Assembly: GCA_021804595.1 (NCBI GenBank) | Contig: JAJZHH010000004.1 | Location: forward strand, 1 to 48,547 | Reading direction: 5' to 3' | Origin: Pseudomonadota bacterium | GTDB taxonomy: Bacteria; Pseudomonadota; Gammaproteobacteria; Burkholderiales; Burkholderiaceae_C | DNA length: 48,547 nt | Shown here: positions 29,028 through 37,375 of the stretch, piece by piece | Position numbering within the stretch: position 1 is the first letter of the stretch | How the letters are laid out: every line of letters begins with the position of its first letter | Program-made: the position numbers and the translations under genes | Notes under the pieces: model-generated | Told to the model about the DNA's origin: nothing | Database searches by the model: none | The model's input: only the letters and a program-made list of their open reading frames with translations

Positions 29028-30758
29028 TCAGCGTTGCGCGACGCTGATGTCCTGGCGTGTTGCGCCGCGCACGCGCAGCGCGTGGTGGTGGTCGCGTCGC
29101 GAGCGCTCGGCGACGCGCAGCGCGCGGCGGCGCGCGGCCAGTTCCTCGCGGCGGCGCGCGGCCAGTTCCTCGCGGCGGCGTGCCGCGACCAGCGAGCGCT
29201 CGTGGCGGCTGCGCGCGACCACGCGGTGACGCGGTTCATGCGCGACGATGCGCTCGTGTCGAGCGCGGTCGCGCTGCGGCAGGTAGACGACGAGCAGCGC
29301 GCGTGGACGGAAACGTTCGCTTTCGCGCATGTGGTTCCAGCGCGCGACTTCGAGCGGGCTCAAGTGGTAGCGCCGCGCGACGCTGCGTGGCGTGTCGCCA
29401 CGCCAGGCGCGCAGACGCACGCGGCGCCCGGCCGGCGGCACCGGCGCCAGCGCCAGCATCGCATGTTCGGCGACGTGGGCACTGACGTTGTGGTCGTCCT
29501 GCGGCGGTCGCGGCACCAGCAGCGTCGAGCCGGCCTTGATCAGGATGCGGCCCGGAATGCTGTTCACGCTGCGCAACGTGGCTTCGCTCAGGTGCAGTTC
29601 GTGCGCGAGTTGCTGCGGGCTCGCGGTACGGTGCACGGTGTAGGCGGTCCAGCTCGCCAGCGGGCCCGGGTAGGTGGCCAGCGCTTGCTCGAACGCGGTC
29701 GCGTTGTCGTAGGGCAGCAGCACGCGCGGGTGCGTCGCGGCGAGGATCACCGGCTTGCGGTAGGCCGGGTTCAGTGCGCGGAACTCGTTGATGCTGATGC
29801 CGGCCAGGCGCGCGGCCAGTGCGACGTCGATGTCCTGCGTGATCGCCACCGGCTTGAAGTAAGGATGGTCGGGAACGTCGGGCAGCGTGATGCCGTACTT
29901 GGCCGGATCGGCGATGATGTCCTTCACCGCCTGCAGCTTCGGGTAATAGTTGCGCGTTTCGGCCGGCATGCGCAGGTGCGCATAGTCGACCGGAAGGCCA
30001 TGCGCTTCGTTGTACGCGATCGCGCGCTGCAAACCGCCTTCACCCCAGTTGTACGCGGCCAGCGCGAGCTGCCAGTCGCCGAACATGTCGTGCAGCTTGG
30101 TCAGGTAGTCCAGCGCAGCCTTGGTCGACGCCAGCACGTCGCGGCGACCGTCCTGGAAAATCGTCTGCCGCAGTTTGTAGTGCTTGCCGGTGCTCGGAAT
30201 GAACTGCCACATGCCGGACGCTTTCGCGCTCGACAACGCGTCGGGGTTGAACGCGCTCTCGACGAAGGGCAGCAAGGCCAGTTCGCTCGGCAGGTGGCGC
30301 TTCTGCACTTCCTGCAGGATGTAGTAGAGATATTTTCGCGAGCGCATCGTCATGCGCGCGACGTAGTCGGGCTTGGTGCTGTACCACTCGACCGCCTGCT
30401 GCACGTAGCGCTGCATGCCGGGGCCGTCCATGTCGGGAATGCCGAAGCCGGCGCGGACGCGCTGCCAGATGTTGGCGTAATGCACGTCGCTGTTGTCGGT
30501 GGCCTCGAGCGCGGCCTGCAGGTCGGCCGCGTCGTCGGCTTGCGACTGCGCGTCCGACGCGGCTGCGGCGTCGGGGGCATCGACGCTGAGCGTCAGCTCC
30601 GGCGCTGCACCGCTCGCAGCCGATGCCGCTGCGCTCGGCACGGCGGCGACTGGGGCGGTTGCGGACGACGGCGTGTGGCTGGGGGCGGTGGCGCAGCCGG
30701 CCGCACTCATCAAGACCGCGGCCAGCGCCCAGAATCTCAGTCCACGCAATCGATGCAT
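29028..30758 (-). CDS. mltD: Membrane-bound lytic murein transglycosylase D, LysM-containing
   Basis: A 576-residue outer-membrane lipoprotein that cleaves peptidoglycan glycan strands. The lipobox is MSAAGC with Cys22. After an Ala-rich linker the SLT domain holds the catalytic Glu167 in [11 protein letters not shown], then [14 protein letters not shown] and [14 protein letters not shown]. Two LysM murein-binding modules lie near residues 372-416 and 447-494. An unusual Arg/His-rich tail (about 497-576) contains the eight-residue unit EELAARRR twice in tandem, encoded by two identical 24-base copies. The ATG 30758 gives the signal peptide; it is followed by hemF on the same strand. Confidence 0.93.
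   Translation of the reverse strand: MHRLRGLRFWALAAVLMSAAGCATAPSHTPSSATAPVAAVPSAAASAASGAAPELTLSVDAPDAAAASDAQSQADDAADLQAALEATDNSDVHYANIWQRVRAGFGIPDMDGPGMQRYVQQAVEWYSTKPDYVARMTMRSRKYLYYILQEVQKRHLPSELALLPFVESAFNPDALSSAKASGMWQFIPSTGKHYKLRQTIFQDGRRDVLASTKAALDYLTKLHDMFGDWQLALAAYNWGEGGLQRAIAYNEAHGLPVDYAHLRMPAETRNYYPKLQAVKDIIADPAKYGITLPDVPDHPYFKPVAITQDIDVALAARLAGISINEFRALNPAYRKPVILAATHPRVLLPYDNATAFEQALATYPGPLASWTAYTVHRTASPQQLAHELHLSEATLRSVNSIPGRILIKAGSTLLVPRPPQDDHNVSAHVAEHAMLALAPVPPAGRRVRLRAWRGDTPRSVARRYHLSPLEVARWNHMRESERFRPRALLVVYLPQRDRARHERIVAHEPRHRVVARSRHERSLVAARRREELAARRREELAARRRALRVAERSRRDHHHALRVRGATRQDISVAQR
29131..29178 (-). repeat. Perfect 24-base tandem duplication in mltD tail
   Basis: Copies 29131-29154 and 29155-29178 are identical and encode EELAARRR-type repeats in the Arg-rich C-terminal tail. 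Confidence 0.9.
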
Positions 30759-30801
30759 CCCGTCGTCCTCGTCAGGCCGGCAAGCGCCGGTCGTGTTCCA
30801 T

Positions 30802-31578
30802 TCAAGATTCGTCCTTCCACTGCCGCAGCGATGCGAAGGCATCGACGCTGTCGTGCGGCACGCGGCCGCGCTGCGTCCGCAGGCTGGCCCGCACCTCGGG
30901 CTCGTCGACGCGCAGGAACGGGTTGACCTGCCGCTCGCGGCCGATGCTGCTGGGCAGCGTCGGCTCTCCGGCTTCACGCTGCCGCGTGCACTCCTCGGTC
31001 CAGGACCTCAGCTCGGCATTGCCGGGCTCGACCCGAGCGGCGAATTGTAGATTGCTCAGCGTGTACTCATGCGTGCAATAGACGCGAGTCGAGTCGGGCA
31101 ATGCCGCCAATCGCTGCAACGAGGCGTACATCTGCTGCGGCGTGCCTTCGAACAGACGCCCGCAACCGGCCGCGAACAGGGTGTCGCCGCACAGCAGCAG
31201 CGGGTCGGCCCCGGCCGGTTCGGCGTAATAGGCAACGTGCCCCAGCGTGTGACCCGGCACGTCGATGACCTCGAATTCGAGTGCGATGCCAGGCACGTGC
31301 ACCGTGTCGCCGTCGCGCACCGCGTGCGTGCGATGCGGAATGTTCTCGGTGGCCGGCCCCCACACCGGCAGCGCACGTTGCGCGCACAGCTCGGCGATGC
31401 CGCCGACGTGATCGTGGTGGTGGTGGGTGACTAGAATGCCGGCCAGATCAAGCCCCGCGGCGGCACATGCTCGCTGCACCGCGCCGGCGTCACCGGGGTC
31501 GACGACGAGGGCTCGACCGCCGTCGATGATCATCCAGATGTAATTGTCCCGAAACGCGTTCAGCGCGACGATATGCAT
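30802..31578 (-). CDS. gloB: Hydroxyacylglutathione hydrolase (glyoxalase II)
   Basis: A 258-residue metallo-beta-lactamase-fold hydrolase that converts S-lactoylglutathione to lactate and glutathione in methylglyoxal detoxification. The binuclear metal motif is THHHHDHVGG; further ligands are in PGHTLGHVAY, LLCGDTLFAAGCGRLFEG and CTHEYTLSNLQFA. The start [15 protein letters not shown] is typical. Its ATG (31578-31576) abuts the ATG of the divergent yafS-like gene (31573-31575) in one ATGCAT hexamer, so the two reading frames overlap by six bases. Confidence 0.95.
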   Translation of the reverse strand: MHIVALNAFRDNYIWMIIDGGRALVVDPGDAGAVQRACAAAGLDLAGILVTHHHHDHVGGIAELCAQRALPVWGPATENIPHRTHAVRDGDTVHVPGIALEFEVIDVPGHTLGHVAYYAEPAGADPLLLCGDTLFAAGCGRLFEGTPQQMYASLQRLAALPDSTRVYCTHEYTLSNLQFAARVEPGNAELRSWTEECTRQREAGEPTLPSSIGRERQVNPFLRVDEPEVRASLRTQRGRVPHDSVDAFASLRQWKDES

Positions 31579-32337
31579 TTCAGCCCCGAAGTCCGCGCAA
31601 GTATAAGTCTCGAGCCTTGGCTGCAAAGCCCGGCCGGCGCCTATCTGCTCGGCTGGGAGCGTGCGCAACTCGATCGCATCGTCGCCGACATCTTCGGTTT
31701 TCACGCCGTTCAGCTCGGCCTGGCGTCGCTGCCGACGCTGGCGCACAACCGCATGCCGCACCGCTGGCTGCTCGAGCAGGCGACGCCCGATGCGACCGGT
31801 GCCGCGGCGCCGACGCTGTGGGGTGACTTCACCGACCTGCCGTTCGCCTCCGGCAGCCTCGACCTGGTCGTGCTGCCGCACGCGCTGGAGCGCGCCGGCG
31901 ATCCGCACGCCTGCCTGCGCGAAGTCGACCGCGTGCTCGTCGCCGGCGGCCACGTCGTCATCACCGGGTTCAACGCGCTGAGCCTGTGGGGCGCGCGCCA
32001 GGCGCTGGCACGCGTCGGTGGCGACCTGTACCTGCCGCAACGCGGCGAGTTCATTTCGCCGCGACGGGTGCGCGACTGGCTGCGGCTGTTGAGTTTCGAA
32101 GTCACCGGCGGGCGCTACGGCTGCTACCGGCCCGCGGTGCACGCGCAGGCGTGGCTCGATCGCTGGCGCTTCATGGACGCTGCCGGCGACCGCTGGTGGC
32201 CTATGCTGGGCGCCGCCTACGTGCTGGTGGCGACCAAGCGGGTGCGTGCGATGCGCCTGGTCGGCAAGGCCTGGGCCGGCAAGTCGCGCAAGGCCGCGGT
32301 CGCGCGACCGGTCGCGCACGGCCGGCGCCGGCTCTAG
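31573..32337 (+). CDS. YafS-like class I methyltransferase-domain protein
   Basis: A 254-residue protein with the downstream half of a SAM-methyltransferase fold: [20 protein letters not shown] (motif II/post-II) and [22 protein letters not shown]. Motif I, normally a GxGxG loop, is degenerate here ([11 protein letters not shown]), so activity is uncertain. The neighbourhood gloB-yafS-rnhA-dnaQ is the same as in E. coli, where yafS is an uncharacterised putative methyltransferase. Only ATG 31573 keeps the conserved start [19 protein letters not shown], so the shared start hexamer with gloB is well supported. The C-terminal 30 residues are Arg/Lys/Ala-rich. Confidence 0.82.
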   Translation: MHFSPEVRASISLEPWLQSPAGAYLLGWERAQLDRIVADIFGFHAVQLGLASLPTLAHNRMPHRWLLEQATPDATGAAAPTLWGDFTDLPFASGSLDLVVLPHALERAGDPHACLREVDRVLVAGGHVVITGFNALSLWGARQALARVGGDLYLPQRGEFISPRRVRDWLRLLSFEVTGGRYGCYRPAVHAQAWLDRWRFMDAAGDRWWPMLGAAYVLVATKRVRAMRLVGKAWAGKSRKAAVARPVAHGRRRL

Positions 32338-32404
32338 CGCTCACGGCGGCCGCGGCCTTGCTCGTCAACCTTTTTCCATTTTTTCTCCCGGACCCTCCGC
32401 TTCG

Positions 32405-32881
32405 ATGTCGAACCCTGCCGAGAACCCAAGCCCTGCGACTGTTCATGCCTACACCGACGGTGCTTGCCGCGGCAACCCCGGCCCGGGCGGCTGGGGGGTG
32501 CTGCTGCGCAGCGGCGATACGCAAAAGGAACTGTTTGGTGGTGAGGGGCAGACGACCAACAATCGCATGGAGCTGACCGCGGCCATCGTCGCGCTGGAAA
32601 GCTTGCGCCGACCGTGTCGCGTGCAACTGTTCACCGATTCGCAATACGTGCTCAAGGGTATTACCGAGTGGCTGCCGGGCTGGAAGGCGCGCGGCTGGAA
32701 GACCGCCGAGCGCAAGCCGGTGAAGAACGTCGATCTGTGGCAGCGCCTTGACCAGGCGCGCGCAGCGCACGCGGTCGAGTGGGTCTGGGTGCGCGGGCAC
32801 AACGGCGACGCCGGCAACGAGGCCGCTGACGCACTGGCCAACCGCGGTGTCGACAGCGTCGCCGGCGGAGCGCGGCGATGA
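32405..32881 (+). CDS. rnhA: Ribonuclease HI
   Basis: A 158-residue endonuclease that degrades the RNA strand of RNA-DNA hybrids. The catalytic acids are in [17 protein letters not shown] (Asp), [10 protein letters not shown] (Glu), [11 protein letters not shown] (Asp) and NEAADALAN (Asp). The basic handle is [18 protein letters not shown] 32405 gives the usual length. Its stop overlaps the dnaQ start by four bases (ATGA); in E. coli rnhA and dnaQ are adjacent but divergent, so the tandem arrangement differs. Confidence 0.96.
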   Translation: MSNPAENPSPATVHAYTDGACRGNPGPGGWGVLLRSGDTQKELFGGEGQTTNNRMELTAAIVALESLRRPCRVQLFTDSQYVLKGITEWLPGWKARGWKTAERKPVKNVDLWQRLDQARAAHAVEWVWVRGHNGDAGNEAADALANRGVDSVAGGARR

Positions 32882-33588
32882 CGCGGCAGATCATTCTCGA
32901 TACCGAGACGACCGGGCTGAACGCGACCGGCGGCGATCGCCTGATCGAAGTGGCCGCCGTCGAGCTGCTGAACCGCCGCCCGGGCGCGCATTTCCAGCGC
33001 TACGTCAACCCGCAGCGAGCCAGCCATCCCGACGCCTTGCGCGTGCACGGTCTGACCGAGGAGTTCCTGGCCGACAAGCCGCTGTTCGAGCATATCGCCG
33101 ACGACCTGCTCGAGTTCGTGCGCGGCGCCGAAGTCATCATCCACAACGCTGCGTTCGACCTCGGTTTCCTCGACGCCGAGCTCGAGCGCATCGGGCGCGC
33201 GCCGTTTTCCCGTCATTGCGGGCCGATCACCGACACACTGTTGCTCGCGCGCACCCAGTTCCCCGGCAAATTCAACAGCCTGGACGCCTTGTGCAAGCGT
33301 TTCGGCGTCGACAACACGAAGCGCACGCTGCACGGAGCGCTGCTCGATGCCGAACTGCTGGCCGAGGTCTACATCTGGCTCACACGCGGGCAGGACAGTC
33401 TGGTCATCGAGCCCGACGCGTCGGCCCAGGGCAAAGCGGCTGCGCCGGCGGACCTTTCCGGGCTCGCGCTGGCACGCGTCGCGGTGTCGGCCGACGAGCT
33501 CGCCGAACACGAGCGCATCCTGCAGGACCTGGAAAAATCTTCGTCCGGCAAGGCGGTATGGCAACCATCCTCCAAAACTGTGGCATAA
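32878..33588 (+). CDS. dnaQ: DNA polymerase III epsilon subunit (3'-5' proofreading exonuclease)
   Basis: A 236-residue DEDDh exonuclease that proofreads for the replicase. ExoI is [10 protein letters not shown], Exo[16 protein letters not shown], and Exo[18 protein letters not shown] with the catalytic His. The C-terminal tail past about residue 185 would contact the alpha subunit. It is translationally coupled to rnhA. The stop codon lies inside the likely -10 box of the following tRNA gene. Confidence 0.95.
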   Translation: MTRQIILDTETTGLNATGGDRLIEVAAVELLNRRPGAHFQRYVNPQRASHPDALRVHGLTEEFLADKPLFEHIADDLLEFVRGAEVIIHNAAFDLGFLDAELERIGRAPFSRHCGPITDTLLLARTQFPGKFNSLDALCKRFGVDNTKRTLHGALLDAELLAEVYIWLTRGQDSLVIEPDASAQGKAAAPADLSGLALARVAVSADELAEHERILQDLEKSSSGKAVWQPSSKTVA

Positions 33589-33589
33589 T
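33584..33589 (+). promoter_or_regulatory. Candidate -10 box for tRNA-Val
   Basis: CATAAT lies 11 bases before the tRNA and overlaps the dnaQ stop TAA. No clear -35 is visible, so the tRNA may also be read through from dnaQ. Confidence 0.4.
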
Positions 33590-33599
33590 GCATGGTTTC

Positions 33600-33674
33600 G
33601 GGTGGTTAGCTCAGCGGTAGAGCACTGCCTTCACACGGCAGGGGTCACAGGTTCAAACCCTGTACCACCCACCA
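33600..33674 (+). tRNA. tRNA-Val (anticodon CAC)
   Basis: A 75-base cloverleaf with encoded CCA. Acceptor arms GGGTGGT and ACCACCC pair fully; the D-arm is GCTC-AGCGGTA-GAGC; the anticodon arm is CTGCC-TTCACAC-GGCAG with anticodon CAC; the T-arm is ACAGG-TTCAAAC-CCTGT; discriminator A. It reads GTG valine codons. Confidence 0.97.
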
Positions 33675-33713
33675 AATCAGCGCGGCGGTCGTCACGGCGA
33701 CCGCACCAGCGCA

Positions 33714-33743
33714 CAAAAGCCCCCCTCCTGGGGGCTTTTGTTT
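33714..33743 (+). terminator. Rho-independent terminator after tRNA-Val
   Basis: CAAAAGCCCCC pairs perfectly with GGGGGCTTTTG (33714-33724 with 33730-33740) over a five-base loop, with T-rich sequence at its 3' end (CTTTTGTTTG). It ends the rnhA-dnaQ-tRNA unit; the A/T symmetry could also work in reverse. Confidence 0.9.
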
Positions 33744-33787
33744 GTCCGGCAACGGCAAGCGGCGTGGGAAACATTCTCAATTGTCTG

Positions 33788-33803
33788 GATCAAGCGCTTG
33801 ATC
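33788..33803. promoter_or_regulatory. 16-base perfect palindrome upstream of the PBP7-like gene
   Basis: GATCAAGC followed directly by GCTTGATC, 57 bases before the start codon. An extended -10-like TGTTACGCT lies at 33824-33832, so the palindrome would sit near or upstream of the -35 and could be an operator. The regulator is unknown. Confidence 0.45.
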
Positions 33804-33859
33804 TTGCGCAGTTTTTGCCGCTTTGTTACGCTCACTGACAAAGCCAACATCAATCAATC

Positions 33860-35176
33860 ATGCTCGACCTGCGGCGAATCAAGTGGTCATGGGGCTGCGC
33901 CTTTGCGCTGCTTTGTTCGGCGCTGATGCCTGCGGCGCAGGCTCAATCGAGCACACCCGACACCGCAGCATCGGCGGCGCAGCATAGCCACCGTGCCCAG
34001 GCCGCGCACCGTCGCGCCGTGCATCGTCGGCGGGCTGCAGCAGCGGCCAGGCGCGTGCAGCACAAGGTCATGCACCGTCGCGCCGAGCATCGTCGCGTCG
34101 AGCACCGTCGCGTCGAACACCGTCGCGTCGAACACCGTCGCGTCGAACACCGTCGCGTCGAACACCGTCGCGTCGAACACCGTCGCGTCGAACACCGACC
34201 GATCCGCCATCGGCACGTCGCGCCTCCGGCGCACACGAGTTCGGCGCGGGTACACGATGCGATCGCATTGAGCGCGGCGAGTTCGCTGGATCACCGCGGG
34301 GTGCCGGCGCACCCGGCGTCGGTGGCCGTCGCCGACGCGGCGGCGACGCGTCTGGTGGCCAGCGACGCGCTGCACCCGGTGAGCGTCGGCGACCCGGTTG
34401 CGCTGCGCTCGGGATCGGCTCTGGTCGTCGACGCCAAGACCGGCCAGGTGCTGCTGAGCAAGGATGCCGGCGCGGTGCGGCCGATCGCGTCGCTGACCAA
34501 GCTGATGACCGCGGCGGTCACGCTCGACGCGCATCTGCCGATGGACCAGCCGATCACGATCACGCGCGACGACATCGATACCCTGAAGTGGAGCAGCTCG
34601 CGGCTTCGTCCGGGCATCACGCTGAGCCGGGAGGAATTGCTGAAGCTGGCGCTGATGTCGTCCGAGAACCGCGCCGCGCACGCGCTGGCTCGCACCTATC
34701 CCGGCGGCACCGCGGCCTTCGTCGCGGCGATGAACGCGAAGGCGCGTGCACTGGGCATGATGCAGACGCACTACATCGACCCGACCGGACTGTCGCCGCA
34801 AAACGAGTCCAGCGCGCATGACCTCGCGCTGCTGGTCAAGGACGTTCGCCAGTATGCGCTGATCCGCGAGTTCTCGACCCACCCGAAAAGCGCGGTCGAA
34901 GTCGGTCGCCAGGAGCTGCAGTACCGCAACACCGACCATCTGATCTTCGATCGCGGCTGGGACATCGTGCTGCAGAAGACCGGCTACATCAACGAAGCCG
35001 GACACTGCCTGGTGCTCAATACCGTCGTTCAGGGGCGCAACGTGATCGTCGTGCTGCTCGACGCCTGGGGCAAGTATTCGCACTTCGGCGACGCCGAGCG
35101 CATCCGCTACTGGATGCAGCACGCCGGGCGCACCGTGTTGTCCAGGCTCGACGCGCAACGCGCGGTCGAGGACTGA
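33860..35176 (+). CDS. D-Ala-D-Ala endopeptidase, PBP7/PbpG-like, with His/Arg repeat tract
   Basis: A 438-residue periplasmic penicillin-binding protein of the S11 family that cleaves peptidoglycan cross-links. A signal peptide (about 1-28, ending AQA) is followed by a long basic region rich in His and Arg. Residues 76-110 are seven tandem EHRRV units. The S11 domain starts near 185: SLTK with Ser211 and Lys214, SEN at 268-270 and KTG at 373-375, spaced as expected. SSENRAAHALAR resembles E. coli PbpG. The repeat tract is absent from ordinary PbpG and could bind metal ions or anionic wall polymers (inference). No clear ribosome-binding site precedes ATG 33860. Confidence 0.92.
   Translation: MLDLRRIKWSWGCAFALLCSALMPAAQAQSSTPDTAASAAQHSHRAQAAHRRAVHRRRAAAAARRVQHKVMHRRAEHRRVEHRRVEHRRVEHRRVEHRRVEHRRVEHRRVEHRPIRHRHVAPPAHTSSARVHDAIALSAASSLDHRGVPAHPASVAVADAAATRLVASDALHPVSVGDPVALRSGSALVVDAKTGQVLLSKDAGAVRPIASLTKLMTAAVTLDAHLPMDQPITITRDDIDTLKWSSSRLRPGITLSREELLKLALMSSENRAAHALARTYPGGTAAFVAAMNAKARALGMMQTHYIDPTGLSPQNESSAHDLALLVKDVRQYALIREFSTHPKSAVEVGRQELQYRNTDHLIFDRGWDIVLQKTGYINEAGHCLVLNTVVQGRNVIVVLLDAWGKYSHFGDAERIRYWMQHAGRTVLSRLDAQRAVED
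34085..34189 (+). repeat. 15-base tandem repeat encoding seven EHRRV units
   Basis: Seven consecutive 15-base units; the last five are identical (GAACACCGTCGCGTC) and the first two differ by one or two bases. The frame is kept in multiples of three, so slippage would change only the number of units. Confidence 0.93.
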
Positions 35177-35180
35177 CGCG

Positions 35181-35199
35181 GCCGCGGGTCAGCCGCGGC
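35181..35199. terminator. Hairpin between convergent endopeptidase and IclR genes
   Basis: GCCGCGG (35181-35187) pairs with CCGCGGC (35193-35199) over a five-base loop, five bases after the endopeptidase stop and overlapping the 3' end of the IclR gene. No T-tract, so only a possible two-way terminator. Confidence 0.4.
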
Positions 35200-36004
35200 G
35201 CACGACCTCGTCGTGGCGTGCGTGGTGGCCGAGCGCGGCCGAGATGCGCGCTGCGGTATCGACGACCTTCGCCAGCCAGTCCTCCTGCAGCCGGTCGGCG
35301 GGCGCCGACAGCGACAGCCCGGCGACCAGCCGGCCGCTGTCGTCGTAGATGCCGGCCGCCATGCAGCGCACGCCGAGCTCGAGCTCTTCGTTGTCGCGCG
35401 CGTAGCCGAGCTGGCGCACGCGCACCAGTTCGTTCTCGAGCTGCGGCAGTTGCGTGATGCTGTTGCGTGTATGGCCGACCAGTCCGGTGCGCAGCGCATA
35501 GGCCTTGACGCGCTGCGGCTCCTCGCTGGCCAGGAACAGCTTGCCCACCGAGGTCAGGTGCAGCGGGGCGTGGCCGCCGACCGTGCGCACGACCTGCATG
35601 CCCGAGCGTTCGCTGTAGGCGCGCTCGATGTAAACGATTTCGTCGCCCTGGCGCATGCTCAGGTTGACCGGCTGGTGCGTCAGCCGGTGCAGCTCGCGCA
35701 TCGGCCCCAGCGCGACGTCGCGCACGTTGAGCCGGGCCTTGACCAGATTGCCGAGCTCGAGCAGGCGCATGCCGAGCTGGTAGACGCCGGGCTCGCAGCG
35801 GTCGATGATGTGGGCGGTCGCGAGGTCGTTGAGGATGCGATGCGCGGTCGACGTGTGCAGTCCGGTGCGCTCGGCGATCAGCTTCAGCGGCATCGGCTCG
35901 GCGTGGCCGGCGAGGACGTCGAGAATCGCGAACATGCGCTCCAGCACCTGGATCGCCGGTTGTTCGCGCGGCGGGGTCGGCGCGGTCTTCATGGCGCCGA
36001 CCAT
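35189..36004 (-). CDS. IclR-family transcriptional regulator
   Basis: A 271-residue regulator. The winged helix-turn-helix lies at about residues 17-80 (IQVLERMFAILDVLAGH, then LIAERTGLHTSTAHRILNDL), followed by the IclR effector domain with GKLFLASEEPQRVKAY, GYARDNEELELGVRCMAAGI and GLSLSAPADRL. Start may be ATG 36004 or ATG 35992; neither has a good ribosome-binding site. It lies 51 bases downstream of pagP on the same strand, at the end of aat-bpt-pagP, and no catabolic operon adjoins it, so the target is unknown. Confidence 0.9.
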   Translation of the reverse strand: MVGAMKTAPTPPREQPAIQVLERMFAILDVLAGHAEPMPLKLIAERTGLHTSTAHRILNDLATAHIIDRCEPGVYQLGMRLLELGNLVKARLNVRDVALGPMRELHRLTHQPVNLSMRQGDEIVYIERAYSERSGMQVVRTVGGHAPLHLTSVGKLFLASEEPQRVKAYALRTGLVGHTRNSITQLPQLENELVRVRQLGYARDNEELELGVRCMAAGIYDDSGRLVAGLSLSAPADRLQEDWLAKVVDTAARISAALGHHARHDEVVRRG

Positions 36005-36055
36005 TTTAAATGGCGAAAAGCAGCTTTGTCATCCGGAAAGCTGCGCCGGATGCGT

Positions 36056-36622
36056 TCAATACCGGAGGCCGCCGAACAGGAACACGACGTTGCCGTTGTT
36101 CGGTGAGCCGTTGAATCGCGGAATCAGCGTGCTGTAAAGCGTGAAGTTGTGGTAGCCGATTGACAGCAGCGGCAACGCGATCGGGAACGGAAAGTTCTTC
36201 AGTGTGTCGGCGCGCGACGTCACGCCGATGGTGTAGCCGATGCCCAGGTGCAGCTTCGGCGTGAACGGCCGCCACATCCACTGCTTCGCATAGCCGACGA
36301 CGGGCTCGACGTCATGGTGCGAATCGGAGAACGCCAGCGCGTAGACCTGTTCGGTGTTGCCTTCGTCGTCGGTGCGCAGATGGCCCCAACCCAGCCCGAT
36401 GGCCCAGTCGTTGAGCTGCGCGCGCTTGGTCGCGGTATAGGTGTGCGGGTCGTGCCACGAGTAACCGGGAATGAGAAATTCGGGCTGGCCGTCGGTGTAG
36501 GTCCGGTGCAGTTCCTGCATCGCGGCGCTGCCCAGCGAGCCGAGCGAGTCGGACAGTGCGAAAGCGTGGCACGGGGTCAGCGCAGCGGCGCCGAGCAGCG
36601 CAGCGAGAGTGGACAGGCGCAT
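36056..36622 (-). CDS. pagP: Lipid A palmitoyltransferase PagP
   Basis: A 188-residue outer-membrane beta-barrel enzyme that transfers palmitate from phospholipid to lipid A, reducing sensitivity to cationic peptides. A signal peptide spans about residues 1-22. His57 (SWHDPHTYT) and Asp100-Ser101 (AFSDSHHDVEP) have the same 43/44 spacing as the E. coli catalytic His33, Asp76 and Ser77. The C-terminus PNNGNVVFLFGGLRY is typical. It lies 24 bases after bpt on the same strand. The acyl-length choice cannot be read reliably. Confidence 0.93.
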   Translation of the reverse strand: MRLSTLAALLGAAALTPCHAFALSDSLGSLGSAAMQELHRTYTDGQPEFLIPGYSWHDPHTYTATKRAQLNDWAIGLGWGHLRTDDEGNTEQVYALAFSDSHHDVEPVVGYAKQWMWRPFTPKLHLGIGYTIGVTSRADTLKNFPFPIALPLLSIGYHNFTLYSTLIPRFNGSPNNGNVVFLFGGLRY

Positions 36623-36646
36623 GGGAGAGAGTGTGTGTGCGTGTTG

Positions 36647-37375
36647 TTATCGCCCAGATTCTACCCAGCAGTCATCAAGGAATTTTTCGTGGGGAAGATA
36701 GCGGGCCTTATACGACATCTTCGCGCTCGCCTCGATCCAGTAGCCGAGGTAGACGTGCGGCAGCCCGAGCGCACGCGCCTGCGCGATCTGCCACAGCACA
36801 CCGTAGCTGCCGTAGCTGGCGCGTGCGTCGTCGGGGTCGTAGAAGGTGTAGACCGCCGACAAGCCGTCGCCGAGCAGGTCGACGATCGCGACCATGCGCA
36901 GCACCGCGTCGGCGTCGCGGAACTCGACCATTCGCGTGTTGACGCGGCTGTGCAGCAGGAACTGGGCGTACTGTTCGACGCTGTCCAGGTCCATGCCGCC
37001 GCCGGCGTGGCGGGCGCGCTGGTAGCGCAGGTACAGTTCGTAGTGCTCGGTGACGAAGCCGGGCTCGAGCACGCGGGCGCGCAATCCGGCGTGGCGTTGC
37101 CAGGCGCGCCGCTGCGCCCGGTCGGGTGTGAAGCGTGCGGCCAGCACGCGCAGCGGCACGCAGGCCCGGCAGCCTTCACATTGCGGTCGGTAAGTGAACA
37201 GGCCGCTGCGGCGAAACCCGCGCTGCACCAGCTCGTCGTAGACGTCGGCCTGGATCAGATGCCCGGGCGTGGCCACTTGCGAGCGCGCGAGCCGCTCCGG
37301 CAGATAGCTGCACGGATAGTCCGCGGTGGTGTAGAACTGCAGCGCGGTGAACGGAAGTTCGATCGGGTGGGTCAC
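36647..37375 (-). CDS. bpt: Aspartate/glutamate leucyltransferase (Bpt)
   Basis: A 242-residue aminoacyl-tRNA-protein transferase of the ATE family that adds leucine to N-terminal Asp or Glu, marking proteins for ClpS-ClpAP. The N-terminal cysteine cluster is in [11 protein letters not shown] and [12 protein letters not shown], typical of the family; the C-terminal [20 protein letters not shown] block is the GNAT-like core. Its start overlaps the aat stop by four bases, so both N-degron transferases are made together. Confidence 0.94.
   Translation of the reverse strand: MTHPIELPFTALQFYTTADYPCSYLPERLARSQVATPGHLIQADVYDELVQRGFRRSGLFTYRPQCEGCRACVPLRVLAARFTPDRAQRRAWQRHAGLRARVLEPGFVTEHYELYLRYQRARHAGGGMDLDSVEQYAQFLLHSRVNTRMVEFRDADAVLRMVAIVDLLGDGLSAVYTFYDPDDARASYGSYGVLWQIAQARALGLPHVYLGYWIEASAKMSYKARYLPHEKFLDDCWVESGR

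Noticed and set aside
34085-34189. CRISPR-like direct repeats
   Set aside because: 15-base units are contiguous with no spacers and keep the reading frame; they are coding tandem repeats.
33887-35158. Minus-strand open frame with VFDAT repeats opposite the endopeptidase
   Set aside because: The repeats are the shadow of the EHRRV tract; the plus frame carries the S11 catalytic motifs.
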